Below are positions 1 to 7,380 of a stretch of 64,000 bases of DNA, piece after piece (positions within the stretch are counted from its first letter, which is position 1; each line of letters begins with the position of its first letter). Under the pieces are notes generated by a model, which ran no database searches, was not told the DNA's origin, and was given only the letters and a program-made list of their open reading frames with translations. This DNA comes from Halomonas sp. MCCC 1A13316. Lineage in GTDB: Bacteria; Pseudomonadota; Gammaproteobacteria; Pseudomonadales; Halomonadaceae. The DNA is taken from the NCBI RefSeq assembly GCF_014931605.1, contig NZ_CP053382.1:124001-188000 (forward strand), written 5' to 3'. The position numbers were made by a program, and so were the translations under genes.

Positions 1-1
1 G

Positions 2-865
2 GTCACCCCTCTGCTGCGCGCACCACGCGCGGAGAACCCGTCGCGACGTGCGACCAATCTGGTCGTTCACCGCGACCGCGTGCGCGAACTCGAACAGGAC
101 ATGACGGCGGGCTTGTTGACCCGTGCCCAGTACGACAACGCCCTGGCCGATCTCGAGCGCGAGCTGCTCGATAGCGGCGCCGTCGACAGCGATGAACCTC
201 AGGGCAATCAGGGGATTGGCTCGGCGCGCGTGCCGTTGGTGGCCGCCTGGGTCAGTATCGCACTGCTGCCGTTCATGGCCATCGGTCTCTACCTGACGGT
301 GGGGCATGCGGAAGAAGTCTTCGCCACCCAACTGCCGGCGGGGACTTCGGCATCCGTCCCCGAGACCGAACCGCCCTCCGAAGCCGCCCTGCAGCGTGAG
401 TTCCAGCACTTGGCGCAGCAGCTGCAGGGGCGCCTGGCGCAGGACCCAACCCACCTTGGGAGCTGGGTACTGCTGGGCCGCACCTTGGTGTTCCTCGACG
501 ACCTGCCGGCGGCGGAGCGCGCCTTTCGCGAGGCGATGCGCCACGGTGGCGACCAGGACCCCGACCTGCTGACACGCTATGCCGACGTCCTGGCCGAGCG
601 ACACGGCGGCCTGGCCGGTGAGCCCGAAGGCCTGATCGAGCGCGCCCTGGCGCTCGATCCCGATCACATCCAGGCGCTGTGGCTGGCCGGCACCCTGGCG
701 CTGCAGCAGAACTCGCCGGACGAAGCGCGAAACCATTGGCAGCGGCTGCTGGTACTGCTGCCGCCGGAATCCCCCGGAGTCGAGGTGATCCGCGGCAATC
801 TCGGCCAGCTTGACCAGGCCGACGACAGCCTCCCCGGCGGGGCGTCGGCAAGGAGCGAGACATGA
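2..865 (+). CDS. ccmI: CcmI-like cytochrome c maturation protein, 5' end outside window
   Basis: C-terminal part of CcmI (CycH), an inner-membrane factor that presents apocytochrome c to the heme ligation machinery in the periplasm. The frame stays open to the first base of the window, so the start and first membrane segment lie upstream; the GTG at 80 is unlikely to be the start. Visible are the typical cytoplasmic helix (RVRELEQDM, then AGLLTRAQYDNALADLE), a hydrophobic segment (LVAAWVSIALLPFMAIGLYL) and TPR-like repeats (LGRTLVFLDDLPAAERAFREA; IERALALDPDHIQALW). The stop overlaps the next gene by four bases (ATGA). CcmI fits the many c-type cytochromes in this window. The family call is good; substrate details are known only from homologues. 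Confidence 0.82.
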   Translation, partial: VTPLLRAPRAENPSRRATNLVVHRDRVRELEQDMTAGLLTRAQYDNALADLERELLDSGAVDSDEPQGNQGIGSARVPLVAAWVSIALLPFMAIGLYLTVGHAEEVFATQLPAGTSASVPETEPPSEAALQREFQHLAQQLQGRLAQDPTHLGSWVLLGRTLVFLDDLPAAERAFREAMRHGGDQDPDLLTRYADVLAERHGGLAGEPEGLIERALALDPDHIQALWLAGTLALQQNSPDEARNHWQRLLVLLPPESPGVEVIRGNLGQLDQADDSLPGGASARSET

Positions 866-1626
866 TGAAGACATTGAGCCGTGAGGCGCTGCAAGCCGTG
901 CGCCAGGTACCTCTGTTCGTCGGGCTCGAGGACGAGACCCTGGCGTTGCTCACCGACGGCGCCGTGGAGCGCAGCTACCGTCGCGGCGCGCTGTTGTTCA
1001 GCAAGGGCGAACCGGCGGATCGCTTCTATGTGGTGCTAGGCGGCTGGATCAAGCTGTTCCGCGAGAGCCCCGACGGCAACGAATGCATGGTGGGGCTGTT
1101 CACCCGCGGGGAATCCTTTGCCGAGGCGGCGATGTTCGACCGCCTGGGATTTCCGGTCAACGCCGCGGTGGCCGAGGATGCCCGGCTGCTGGTGTTTCCT
1201 GCCGACCACTTCCTCACCACCCTGGAGCGCAACCACGGCCTGGCGCTCAATATGCTCGCCAACCTCTCCGGCATGCTGCGCTCCTTGGTGCGCCAGCTCG
1301 ACCAGCTCACGCTGCAGCCCACCTACCAGCGCCTGGCGGCCTTCATCGTCTCGCTGTGCCCCGTGGGTGTCGACCAGGCCACCGTCTGCCTGCCCTGCGA
1401 CAAGCTGCTGATCGCCGGCCGGCTGGGCATGAAGCCGGAAAGCTTTTCGCGGGCCATGGCGCGGCTACGCGACGTCGGCGTCAGCTGCGAGCGCAACTGC
1501 GTGCACGTGGAGGACATCGCCGCACTGCGGCGCTTCGCCAACGCCGCCGAGGAAACGTTACTCACTCCTTTGCCAAGCGCGGCGCTGGGTTCGCCGTGTG
1601 CCGCCGCGCCGCGCCCGTGTCGCTAA
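862..1626 (+). CDS. dnr: Crp/Fnr-family regulator, DNR-type (nitric oxide-responsive denitrification activator)
   Basis: 254 residues: N-terminal cyclic-nucleotide-type beta barrel (about 18-130), long dimer helix (about 130-158) and C-terminal winged helix (about 160-225). The recognition helix reads PESFSRAMARLR near residues 192-203, with the Glu/Ser-Arg pattern of FNR/DNR proteins. The N-terminus has no cluster of four cysteines, so it is not an FNR/ANR oxygen sensor. DNR proteins of Pseudomonas sense nitric oxide through heme and activate nir, nor and nos genes. The gene overlaps ccmI and lies directly upstream of nirS1, whose promoter carries two TTGAC-N4-GTCAA boxes. A proline/alanine-rich tail of about 25 residues follows the DNA-binding domain. 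NO sensing is inferred from the family and context. Confidence 0.8.
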   Translation: MMKTLSREALQAVRQVPLFVGLEDETLALLTDGAVERSYRRGALLFSKGEPADRFYVVLGGWIKLFRESPDGNECMVGLFTRGESFAEAAMFDRLGFPVNAAVAEDARLLVFPADHFLTTLERNHGLALNMLANLSGMLRSLVRQLDQLTLQPTYQRLAAFIVSLCPVGVDQATVCLPCDKLLIAGRLGMKPESFSRAMARLRDVGVSCERNCVHVEDIAALRRFANAAEETLLTPLPSAALGSPCAAAPRPCR

Positions 1627-1704
1627 GTCCCGCCCACTAACCGCCCCCTTTGTTCCCCTCTCGATCCGGTCCGCCCAGCGGGCCGTGATTTCTTTTCCTC
1701 TCCT

Positions 1705-1718
1705 CTGACATAAGTCAA
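1705..1718. promoter_or_regulatory. DNR/FNR-type box upstream of nirS1 (distal)
   Basis: CTGAC-ATAA-GTCAA, one mismatch from the TTGAC-N4-GTCAA palindrome found before several nir genes here. Its centre lies exactly 30 bp (about three helical turns) upstream of a perfect second box, so two dimers could bind the same face of the helix. Confidence 0.65.
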
Positions 1719-1734
1719 CTCCTGGATGCATCAA

Positions 1735-1748
1735 TTGACAGTGGTCAA
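1735..1748. promoter_or_regulatory. DNR/FNR-type box upstream of nirS1 (proximal)
   Basis: TTGAC-AGTG-GTCAA, a perfect palindrome of the Crp/Fnr family. If it acts at -41.5 as class II activators do, transcription would start near 1783, about 107 bases before the nirS1 start codon. The likely regulator is the DNR protein encoded just upstream. Confidence 0.78.
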
Positions 1749-1889
1749 GTGAGGCGGAAAGCAAAATTGCTACTAATGGCGGCAGGTGGGGGGTAGCTCA
1801 AGCTCATGGTCGCTAGCACGCAGAAGAACAGGTCATGCCGGGCACCCGCCAGCCACTACCCGAAGGGGAAACCAAGCGAGGCACGTGTT

Positions 1890-3500
1890 ATGCACAAGAG
1901 AGCTTTGAGCAAGGGGATCTTCGCCCTCAGCTTCCCGCTGGCGGCCATGGTGGGAACCGCCCAGGCCGCGGCACCGGAGCTGTCCGCTGAAGAAATGGAT
2001 CACGCCAGCAATATTTACTTCCAGCGCTGTGCCGGCTGCCACGGCACCACGCGTAATGGCGCGACCGGCCCCGACCTGCTGCCCGAGAACACCCAGGAGC
2101 TGGGTCAGCGTCGTCTGGAGAGCATCATCACGCTGGGGACCGAAGGCGGCATGAATAACTTCGATGGCATTCTTTCCGAGGATGACATCACGCTGATTTC
2201 GAAGTACGTCCAGCACGACCCGGTCCAGCCGCCGGAAATGTCGCTGGCCGACATGAAGGAGCGCTGGCAGGTCTTCGTCGCACCGGAGGATCTGCCCACC
2301 GAGCCCCAGCACGATCTGAACTGGGAAAACTTCATGGTCACCATCCTGCGTGACCGTGGCGCCATGGGCATTATCGACGCCGACACCAAGGAGCTGGTCA
2401 CCGAGGTCGAGACCGGCTATGCCGTACACGTGGCCAAGGAGAGCTCCGACGGTCGCTTCTGGTACGTCCAGGGCCGTGACGGCCGTCTCTCCAAAATCGA
2501 CCTGTGGATGAACCCGCCCCAGGTCACCGCCGAAGTGTTCATCGGCTATGACGCCCGCGACGTGGCGGTTTCCCACTATGGCGAGTGGAAGGACAAGTAC
2601 GTCATCGGCGGCTCCTACTGGCCGCCGCACTTCGTGATCGCCGATGCCGAGACCATGGAGCCGCTCAAGGTCGTCTCCACCCGCAGCTACGACACCGAGG
2701 GCAACTTCAGGAACGAGGCTCGCGTTGCGGCGCTCTACAACACCCCGCACGCACCGACCTTCCTGGTCAACGTCAAGGAGTCCGGTCAGGTCTGGCAGGT
2801 CGACTACAGCGACATCGACAACCTGCGCATCGACCAGATGGAAACCGCCGAGTACCTGCACGACGGCTTCTTCGATCCCACAGGTCGCTACTTCCAGATT
2901 GCCGCCAACATGAGCGACAAGATGGTCTTCATCGACACCGAGACGCGCAAGCTGGTCAGCATGCTGGAGACCGGCACCAAGCCTCACCCGGGCCCGGGCG
3001 CCAACTGGGTCGATCCCGAGTGCGGTCCCGTGGCCGGCACCACTCACCTGGGTGAAGGCCTGCTGACCTTCTGGGGCAACGATCCCGAAGGGCATCCCGA
3101 CCAGGCCTGGCAGATCTGCGACCAGATCGAGACCGACGGCCCGGGGCTGTTCGTGCGCACCCACCCCGATTCCGACAATGTCTGGATCGACCAGGCCATG
3201 CACCCCGAGCCCGACGTCAACCAGTGGGTCATGGTCATGAACAAGGAGACCCGCGAGCTGACGCCGATCCACGTTGCCGACCGGCCGCTGGAGCACGATG
3301 CCGTGGCGGTGCACATGGAGTACGACCAGACCGGCACCGAGGTATGGGTCTCCATCTGGGCGCGCGGCGACGGTCACCAGAACGATGGCGCCATCGTCGT
3401 TTTCGACGACAAGACGTTGGAAGTCAAGGCGGTCGTCGAGGGCCTCAACACGCCGACCGGTAAGTTCAACGTCTACAACCGCAAGAACCACGTCGGCTGA
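1890..3500 (+). CDS. nirS: Cytochrome cd1 nitrite reductase, divergent first copy (NirS1)
   Basis: Periplasmic nitrite reductase (nitrite to nitric oxide), 536 residues from ATG 1890, which follows a GAGG-type ribosome site and opens a normal signal peptide; the longer frame from 1806 adds 28 residues without one. Domains: signal peptide (1 to about 27), heme c domain with CAGCH at 47-51 and probable axial Met in GMNNF, then the eight-bladed heme d1 propeller. The d1 residues His180 (GYAVH), His324 (YLHDG) and His366 (PHPGPG) are present with spacing close to the second copy. The N-terminal arm that carries the active-site tyrosine in Paracoccus and Pseudomonas enzymes is missing, and HPGRG is changed to HPGPG. 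The d1 dehydrogenase NirN also lacks the arm, but both distal histidines and the [10 protein letters not shown] end favour NirS. Confidence 0.88.
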   Translation: MHKRALSKGIFALSFPLAAMVGTAQAAAPELSAEEMDHASNIYFQRCAGCHGTTRNGATGPDLLPENTQELGQRRLESIITLGTEGGMNNFDGILSEDDITLISKYVQHDPVQPPEMSLADMKERWQVFVAPEDLPTEPQHDLNWENFMVTILRDRGAMGIIDADTKELVTEVETGYAVHVAKESSDGRFWYVQGRDGRLSKIDLWMNPPQVTAEVFIGYDARDVAVSHYGEWKDKYVIGGSYWPPHFVIADAETMEPLKVVSTRSYDTEGNFRNEARVAALYNTPHAPTFLVNVKESGQVWQVDYSDIDNLRIDQMETAEYLHDGFFDPTGRYFQIAANMSDKMVFIDTETRKLVSMLETGTKPHPGPGANWVDPECGPVAGTTHLGEGLLTFWGNDPEGHPDQAWQICDQIETDGPGLFVRTHPDSDNVWIDQAMHPEPDVNQWVMVMNKETRELTPIHVADRPLEHDAVAVHMEYDQTGTEVWVSIWARGDGHQNDGAIVVFDDKTLEVKAVVEGLNTPTGKFNVYNRKNHVG

Positions 3501-3538
3501 TCCTAGCCGTAACCGCCGGGGGCCCCATGGGGAACCCC

Positions 3539-3589
3539 GGCCCCTTCACCAGACACTTTGCATCGAGCGAAGCGCCTGGTGAAGGGGCC
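3539..3589. repeat. 14-bp inverted repeat between nirS1 and the multiheme gene
   Basis: Perfect arms GGCCCCTTCACCAG (3539-3552) and CTGGTGAAGGGGCC (3576-3589) around a 23-base loop. No T-run follows, so it looks less like a simple terminator than an RNA processing or stabilising stem that lets nirS1 accumulate above the downstream genes. Confidence 0.6.
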
Positions 3590-3663
3590 GAAACGAACAG
3601 CCACGACCAGGGCGGCGGCAGGCGAGGGCAAGCACTCGCATCATGACATTGGGGAGAAAGACC

Positions 3664-5337
3664 ATGGGGGAGCGTCCACGCAATTGGCGCAAGATCACCA
3701 TCCTGGGGGCATCGCTGGGTGCCGCCGTGCTCTTCTTTATTGCCGGCATCATATTCTGGGGCGGTTTCAACACCGTGATGGAAGCCACCAACAGCTATAC
3801 CTTCTGTACCACCTCCTGCCATGAGATGAACTGGGTTCACGAGGAATACCAGGAACGTCCCCATTACCAGAACGCCACCGGCGTGGGGGCGATCTGTTCG
3901 GATTGCCATGTGCCGGACGCCTGGGGGCCGAAGATGATCCGCAAGATCCAGGCCAGCCGCGAGGTGTGGCACTGGATGCTGGGCTCCATCGACACCGAGG
4001 AGGAGTTCGAGGCCAAACGTCTCCACCTGGCCGAGAACGTCTGGCGTTCGATGCTGCGCACCGATTCGCGCGAGTGCCGCAACTGTCACGACTGGTCGGC
4101 GATGGATCTGGAACAGCAGGCCGCCCGCGCCTCACGCGAGCACGCCCGTGCCTTCGAACAGGGCATGACCTGTATCGAATGCCACCAAGGCATCGCTCAC
4201 CAGTTGCCTGAGGCGTGGGATGAGTCACCGGTTTGGGCGGGTCGCTTCGACGTCGTCGAAGTCGCGGAAGAGGCCGAGGCCACCGAGGTACCGTTGGAAA
4301 GCGAGGATCTCGGTGAGGCCGCCACGGTCGACGAGAACCTGGCCGCATCGCTCGACTGGGAGTCGGTACCGGCCACCGACCTGACGCTCTTTCTGCCCGG
4401 CCAGGCCTCCATCGAATGGATCCAGGACGGCAGCGAGCATGGCGGCGGCCGGGCGGTCAAGTTCGGCGACCGCTGCATCTGGTGCCACCAGGGCGAAGAG
4501 GCGGATATCGGCGCGCTGGCCGTCGCCGGCGAGAAGATCGAGACTTTCGACCTCGGCGACAAGCGAGGCCACGTGCCGATGAGCGTAAAAGCCGCTTTCG
4601 ATGACGAGTACCTCTACATGCAGTTTCAGTGGCAGGAGGGCGAACATGCCCCGCTACCCTTCGTCGACGGCGGCATGATGGACCCGAACAACCCCTTCAA
4701 GCTGACCGTGGGCCTCTCCGACGAGCGCGTCGAGCTGGCCGAGCAGGGGGGCTGCTGGGCGAGCTGTCACCACGATTCGGCCTACATGCCGGATGCCCCG
4801 GATGCCGCGACGCTGGTGGCGAGCGATCTGGCCGAACGCCTCGATCTGACCAGTGGCAACGGTGTCACCAAGTACCTCGCCGAGAGCCGCACCGAGATCG
4901 AGATCAAAGGGCGTCGTGGCGCGGCGCGCGGCGGCTGGGACAAGCTCAAGGAGGAAGCCGAGATTCAGGAGCTCCTCGACGGCGGCGTCTACCTCGATCT
5001 GGCGCGCTACAACAGCGGCGACAGCTCGGTCGAGTCGGGCTATGTCCTCGACGAGCGGCACTTCAGCGATAGCCAGGCCATCGTGTTCAGCGCCGAAGAG
5101 CAGGACGGGGTGTGGACCGCCTACCTGACCCGGGCACTCAAGACCGGTACGGAAGGCGACAAGCCGCTCGACCTGTCGAGTCTCTATAGCCTCAACGTGG
5201 CGCTGCACGACGACCATGCCGGTTCGCGCTTCCACCACGTCTCCTTCCAGTACGGCCTCGCCTTCGGCGCCGAGACTCCGGAAGAGACCTTCGGCGAAGA
5301 CATGGTGGAGATCAATGCCACGCGCGTCACTCGTTGA
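3664..5337 (+). CDS. NapC/NirT-type quinol dehydrogenase fused to an ethylbenzene-dehydrogenase-like heme domain (six heme motifs)
   Basis: 557 residues from ATG 3664, preceded by GGGGAG at 7-base spacing; ATG 3643 is a weaker alternative. One N-terminal membrane anchor (about 11-33) leads into a tetraheme NapC/NirT domain: CTTSCH at 48-53, CSDCH at 78, CRNCH at 138, CIECH at 170. An acidic linker (about 195-235) joins it to a domain resembling the heme-binding subunit fold of ethylbenzene and DMSO dehydrogenases (about 240-550) with CIWCH at 271 and CWASCH at 364-369. The first and last motifs are CX3CH instead of CX2CH. NapC/NirT proteins oxidise quinol and pass electrons to periplasmic reductases, so this is the likely donor for NirS1, perhaps through the cupredoxin downstream. 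The fused domain's role is unknown. Confidence 0.8.
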   Translation: MGERPRNWRKITILGASLGAAVLFFIAGIIFWGGFNTVMEATNSYTFCTTSCHEMNWVHEEYQERPHYQNATGVGAICSDCHVPDAWGPKMIRKIQASREVWHWMLGSIDTEEEFEAKRLHLAENVWRSMLRTDSRECRNCHDWSAMDLEQQAARASREHARAFEQGMTCIECHQGIAHQLPEAWDESPVWAGRFDVVEVAEEAEATEVPLESEDLGEAATVDENLAASLDWESVPATDLTLFLPGQASIEWIQDGSEHGGGRAVKFGDRCIWCHQGEEADIGALAVAGEKIETFDLGDKRGHVPMSVKAAFDDEYLYMQFQWQEGEHAPLPFVDGGMMDPNNPFKLTVGLSDERVELAEQGGCWASCHHDSAYMPDAPDAATLVASDLAERLDLTSGNGVTKYLAESRTEIEIKGRRGAARGGWDKLKEEAEIQELLDGGVYLDLARYNSGDSSVESGYVLDERHFSDSQAIVFSAEEQDGVWTAYLTRALKTGTEGDKPLDLSSLYSLNVALHDDHAGSRFHHVSFQYGLAFGAETPEETFGEDMVEINATRVTR

Positions 5338-5362
5338 CGCGCCGGCCGGGGAGGAGACGCTC

Positions 5363-5710
5363 ATGCGACAGAGTATCGGACTGACATTCGGCGCGACCGC
5401 CCTGGCCACCCTGCTGCTGAGCGGGGTGGTGCAGGCCGGCGACGATGTGACCGAAGTGGAGATGCGCGACTACGAATATCACCCCGCCGAACTCGAGGTG
5501 ACGGCCGGTGCCACGGTGCGCTGGGTCAATGCCGAGAAGCGTACCAGCCACGACGTCTACTTTGCCGATGAGGAACAGGGCTCGGAGCGGCTGTTCCCTG
5601 GGGAGAGCTGGGAGCGCACCTTCGACGAGCCCGGCACCTACCCCTACCACTGCCGCCCGCACGAAAATCGCGACATGGAGGGGGTGATCACGGTGGTGCC
5701 GGCTGAATGA
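5363..5710 (+). CDS. Periplasmic cupredoxin (blue copper, plastocyanin/azurin-like)
   Basis: 115 residues from ATG 5363 with GAGGAG just upstream; a longer frame from 5216 overlaps the previous gene and is not needed. Signal peptide (1 to about 25, ending VVQAG), then a single cupredoxin beta sandwich. Type 1 copper ligands are visible: His in TSHDVYF and the C-terminal Cys-x2-His-x4-Met loop (CRPHENRDM). Such proteins shuttle single electrons in the periplasm; small blue copper proteins are accepted donors to cd1 nitrite reductase. The gene lies 25 bases after the multiheme gene in the same direction, which suggests it links that protein to NirS1. The exact partner is inference. Confidence 0.82.
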   Translation: MRQSIGLTFGATALATLLLSGVVQAGDDVTEVEMRDYEYHPAELEVTAGATVRWVNAEKRTSHDVYFADEEQGSERLFPGESWERTFDEPGTYPYHCRPHENRDMEGVITVVPAE

Positions 5711-5784
5711 TCGGGAACATGTCGACATTCGCTGCGAACGCCGGCTTGGCCGCACTCGCAGCCGTTCATGCTAGAGGAGCGTCA

Positions 5785-6333
5785 ATGAGACGATACATGC
5801 AAGCGTCAGCCTGGCTCGGCGGTAGCCTGGCCGCTCTGGCCTTTACCACGGCCCTGGCAGCGGAAGGTCCGACGGGCTATCGCAGCGCCGAGTTCGGGAT
5901 GTCATACGGCGAGGTCATGACCGAGCTTGACCGCGACGCCGCCGTGGTCAACCTTGCCGGCTTCGAGACCGAGGAGGGCGACCGCCTCATCGATGGCGAA
6001 TTGCAGGACGAGGACGCACCGCAGACCGACTTGCGCTACGTGTTCCCGGCCGGCGACGACGCTCTGGCACTGGTGGTGACTTTCCATCCCGACGTGGCAG
6101 AGCGCGAGCGGGTCATCGAGCGGCTCGTGGCGAACCACGGTGAACCCTGGGAGGAGGAGATGGCCGCCTGGTGGTTCGAGCAGCTCCAGGGGGAGATGCC
6201 GGAAACGCCCCAGAGCCTGATGGTGTGGGGTGGCGATGGCGACGAGGCGGACCATCGAGGACGCTTCGTGCGGCTGTGGACCTTCGAGGATTACCTGTCG
6301 GTGGAGTACCTGGATACGCAGCGGTTTCGTTGA
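5785..6333 (+). CDS. Periplasmic protein of unknown function in the nirS1 operon
   Basis: 182 residues from ATG 5785, which has GAGGAG at good spacing; upstream in-frame ATGs lack one. Signal peptide to about residue 30 (ALAA-EGP). The mature part starts YRSAEFGMSYGEVMTELDRD, the type of start seen in small secreted proteins that regulate or chaperone partners, but I do not recognise a family. It has no cysteine or heme motif and ends just before a strong terminator, making it the last gene of the nirS1 unit. Confidence 0.65.
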   Translation: MRRYMQASAWLGGSLAALAFTTALAAEGPTGYRSAEFGMSYGEVMTELDRDAAVVNLAGFETEEGDRLIDGELQDEDAPQTDLRYVFPAGDDALALVVTFHPDVAERERVIERLVANHGEPWEEEMAAWWFEQLQGEMPETPQSLMVWGGDGDEADHRGRFVRLWTFEDYLSVEYLDTQRFR

Positions 6334-6350
6334 GAGCCGCAGAACCTGTC

Positions 6351-6383
6351 ACGGCCGCCTGCTGGCGGCCGTTTCGCTTTTCC
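6351..6383 (+). terminator. Rho-independent terminator after the nirS1 unit
   Basis: Perfect 9-bp stem ACGGCCGCC/GGCGGCCGT (6351-6359, 6364-6372), four-base loop, then TTCGCTTTT. It also lies just past the end of the convergent nos unit. Confidence 0.75.
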
Positions 6384-6392
6384 GTCAAGCGC

Positions 6393-6773
6393 TCAGTCGC
6401 TGCCGATGCGCTCGATCAGTCCGAGGAAGGGCGCCAATGTGAGGGCCAGAATGGCCAGTACCGCCAACACCACCAGCAGCATCTGCACGGGATGCTGCCA
6501 TAGGCGACGCCACAGGGTCGGTGCGTTTCCCTGCGCGACGCGGGCGGCATGCTCCTGCTGAGCGCGCGCTTGCCGCCCGGCCTGGTAGCGTTCGAGCACC
6601 TCGCGTGCCGCCTCCAGCTGCGCGGGGTCGCGCAGCCAGATGGCGTCGACCCCCAGGCGCCAGAAACCGGCCTGGGTCTCGTAGGTGTCGAAGCCGTGCT
6701 CGTCGAGCAGCCGGCGCACTTCCCAGACCTCCTCCTCGGTGACGTTGGCCAGCCGAAACAGCAATGTCGCCAT
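6393..6773 (-). CDS. DUF6164-like membrane protein at the end of the nos unit
   Basis: 126 residues; the ATG at 6773 overlaps the stop of the preceding gene by one base. The N-terminal half (about 1-65) looks like a small alpha/beta ferredoxin-like domain (LLFRLANVTEEEVWEVRRLL), followed by an Arg/Gln-rich linker and one C-terminal membrane helix (about 96-118). Similar small proteins annotated as DUF6164 occur in gammaproteobacteria; my family assignment is from memory of the N-terminal pattern. Translational coupling to the nos unit suggests co-expression, but no function is shown. Confidence 0.6.
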   Translation of the reverse strand: MATLLFRLANVTEEEVWEVRRLLDEHGFDTYETQAGFWRLGVDAIWLRDPAQLEAAREVLERYQAGRQARAQQEHAARVAQGNAPTLWRRLWQHPVQMLLVVLAVLAILALTLAPFLGLIERIGSD

Positions 6774-7315
6774 CAGCCTGCCGCCTCGCACAGCCGCTCG
6801 GCGCGGGAAATGGCGGCTTCGGCCCCCGCCAGGTCGAAGCTCATGAACCAGTAGTCCCCGTCGCCGCGGTCCAGGCGCAGCCGCAGTGTCTCGCCGCCAC
6901 GCATCTCGTCGGTCAGTTGGTCCTGGGTATCGAGATAGAAATTGACGTAGAAGCCGCGGTCGCCGCGCTGGGTGATGAACTCCGCCATGCCGCTGTGGAT
7001 GGTTTCGTGATCCACCCGCAGGTCGCCGGGCACCAGGTTGGCCACACGGCTCTCGGGTTGGTGCTCCTGCAGCTCGACGCGCACTTCGAGCCACGGCAGA
7101 TCGCACACGCCGGCGGTGTAGTTGAAGCTCAGGATCGAGTCGCTGTAGCTGGTCTGCTCAAGCGCGCGAAAATGGCGCTCCTCGCCTAGCGTCAACACCA
7201 CGGAGTGCCAGTTCTCGTGCTGCTCGGCATCGCTGACGTTGTAGTTGGTGGCCGAGGCCGGGCCGGCCAGGGCCAGGCCGACCAATACGGGGGCGAACGG
7301 GACGATCGAGCGCAT
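6773..7315 (-). CDS. Secreted protein of unknown function linked to nos
   Basis: 180 residues from ATG 7315 with a clear signal peptide (cleavage after GPASA near residue 22). The mature protein has two cysteines far apart (VCDLPW and RLCEAAG), possibly one disulfide, and a beta-rich pattern (FYVNFYLDTQDQL; YWFMSFDLAGAEAAI). No heme, copper or iron-sulfur motif is seen and I recognise no family. It lies 65 bases downstream of nosL and is coupled to the DUF6164-like gene, so it probably belongs to the nos transcript. Confidence 0.6.
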   Translation of the reverse strand: MRSIVPFAPVLVGLALAGPASATNYNVSDAEQHENWHSVVLTLGEERHFRALEQTSYSDSILSFNYTAGVCDLPWLEVRVELQEHQPESRVANLVPGDLRVDHETIHSGMAEFITQRGDRGFYVNFYLDTQDQLTDEMRGGETLRLRLDRGDGDYWFMSFDLAGAEAAISRAERLCEAAG

Positions 7316-7380
7316 GCGGGGGCCTCTGGAGTGAACTGCGCCCGAGCCTAGCACGAAGCGGTAAAGCTGTCCCGCCGGGC

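Noticed and set aside
1833..3491. 552-residue open frame antisense to nirS1
   Set aside because: A shadow of GC-rich codon bias: no ribosome site, no recognisable domain, fully opposite a well-supported nirS.
1890..3500. NirN in place of NirS for the first cd1 gene
   Set aside because: Both distal histidines with 42-residue spacing and the NirS-type C-terminus are kept, and it is longer than typical NirN. Not fully excluded without a tree.
3643..3663. ATG 3643 as start of the multiheme protein
   Set aside because: ATG 3664 has GGGGAG at ideal spacing and directly begins the basic residues before the membrane anchor.
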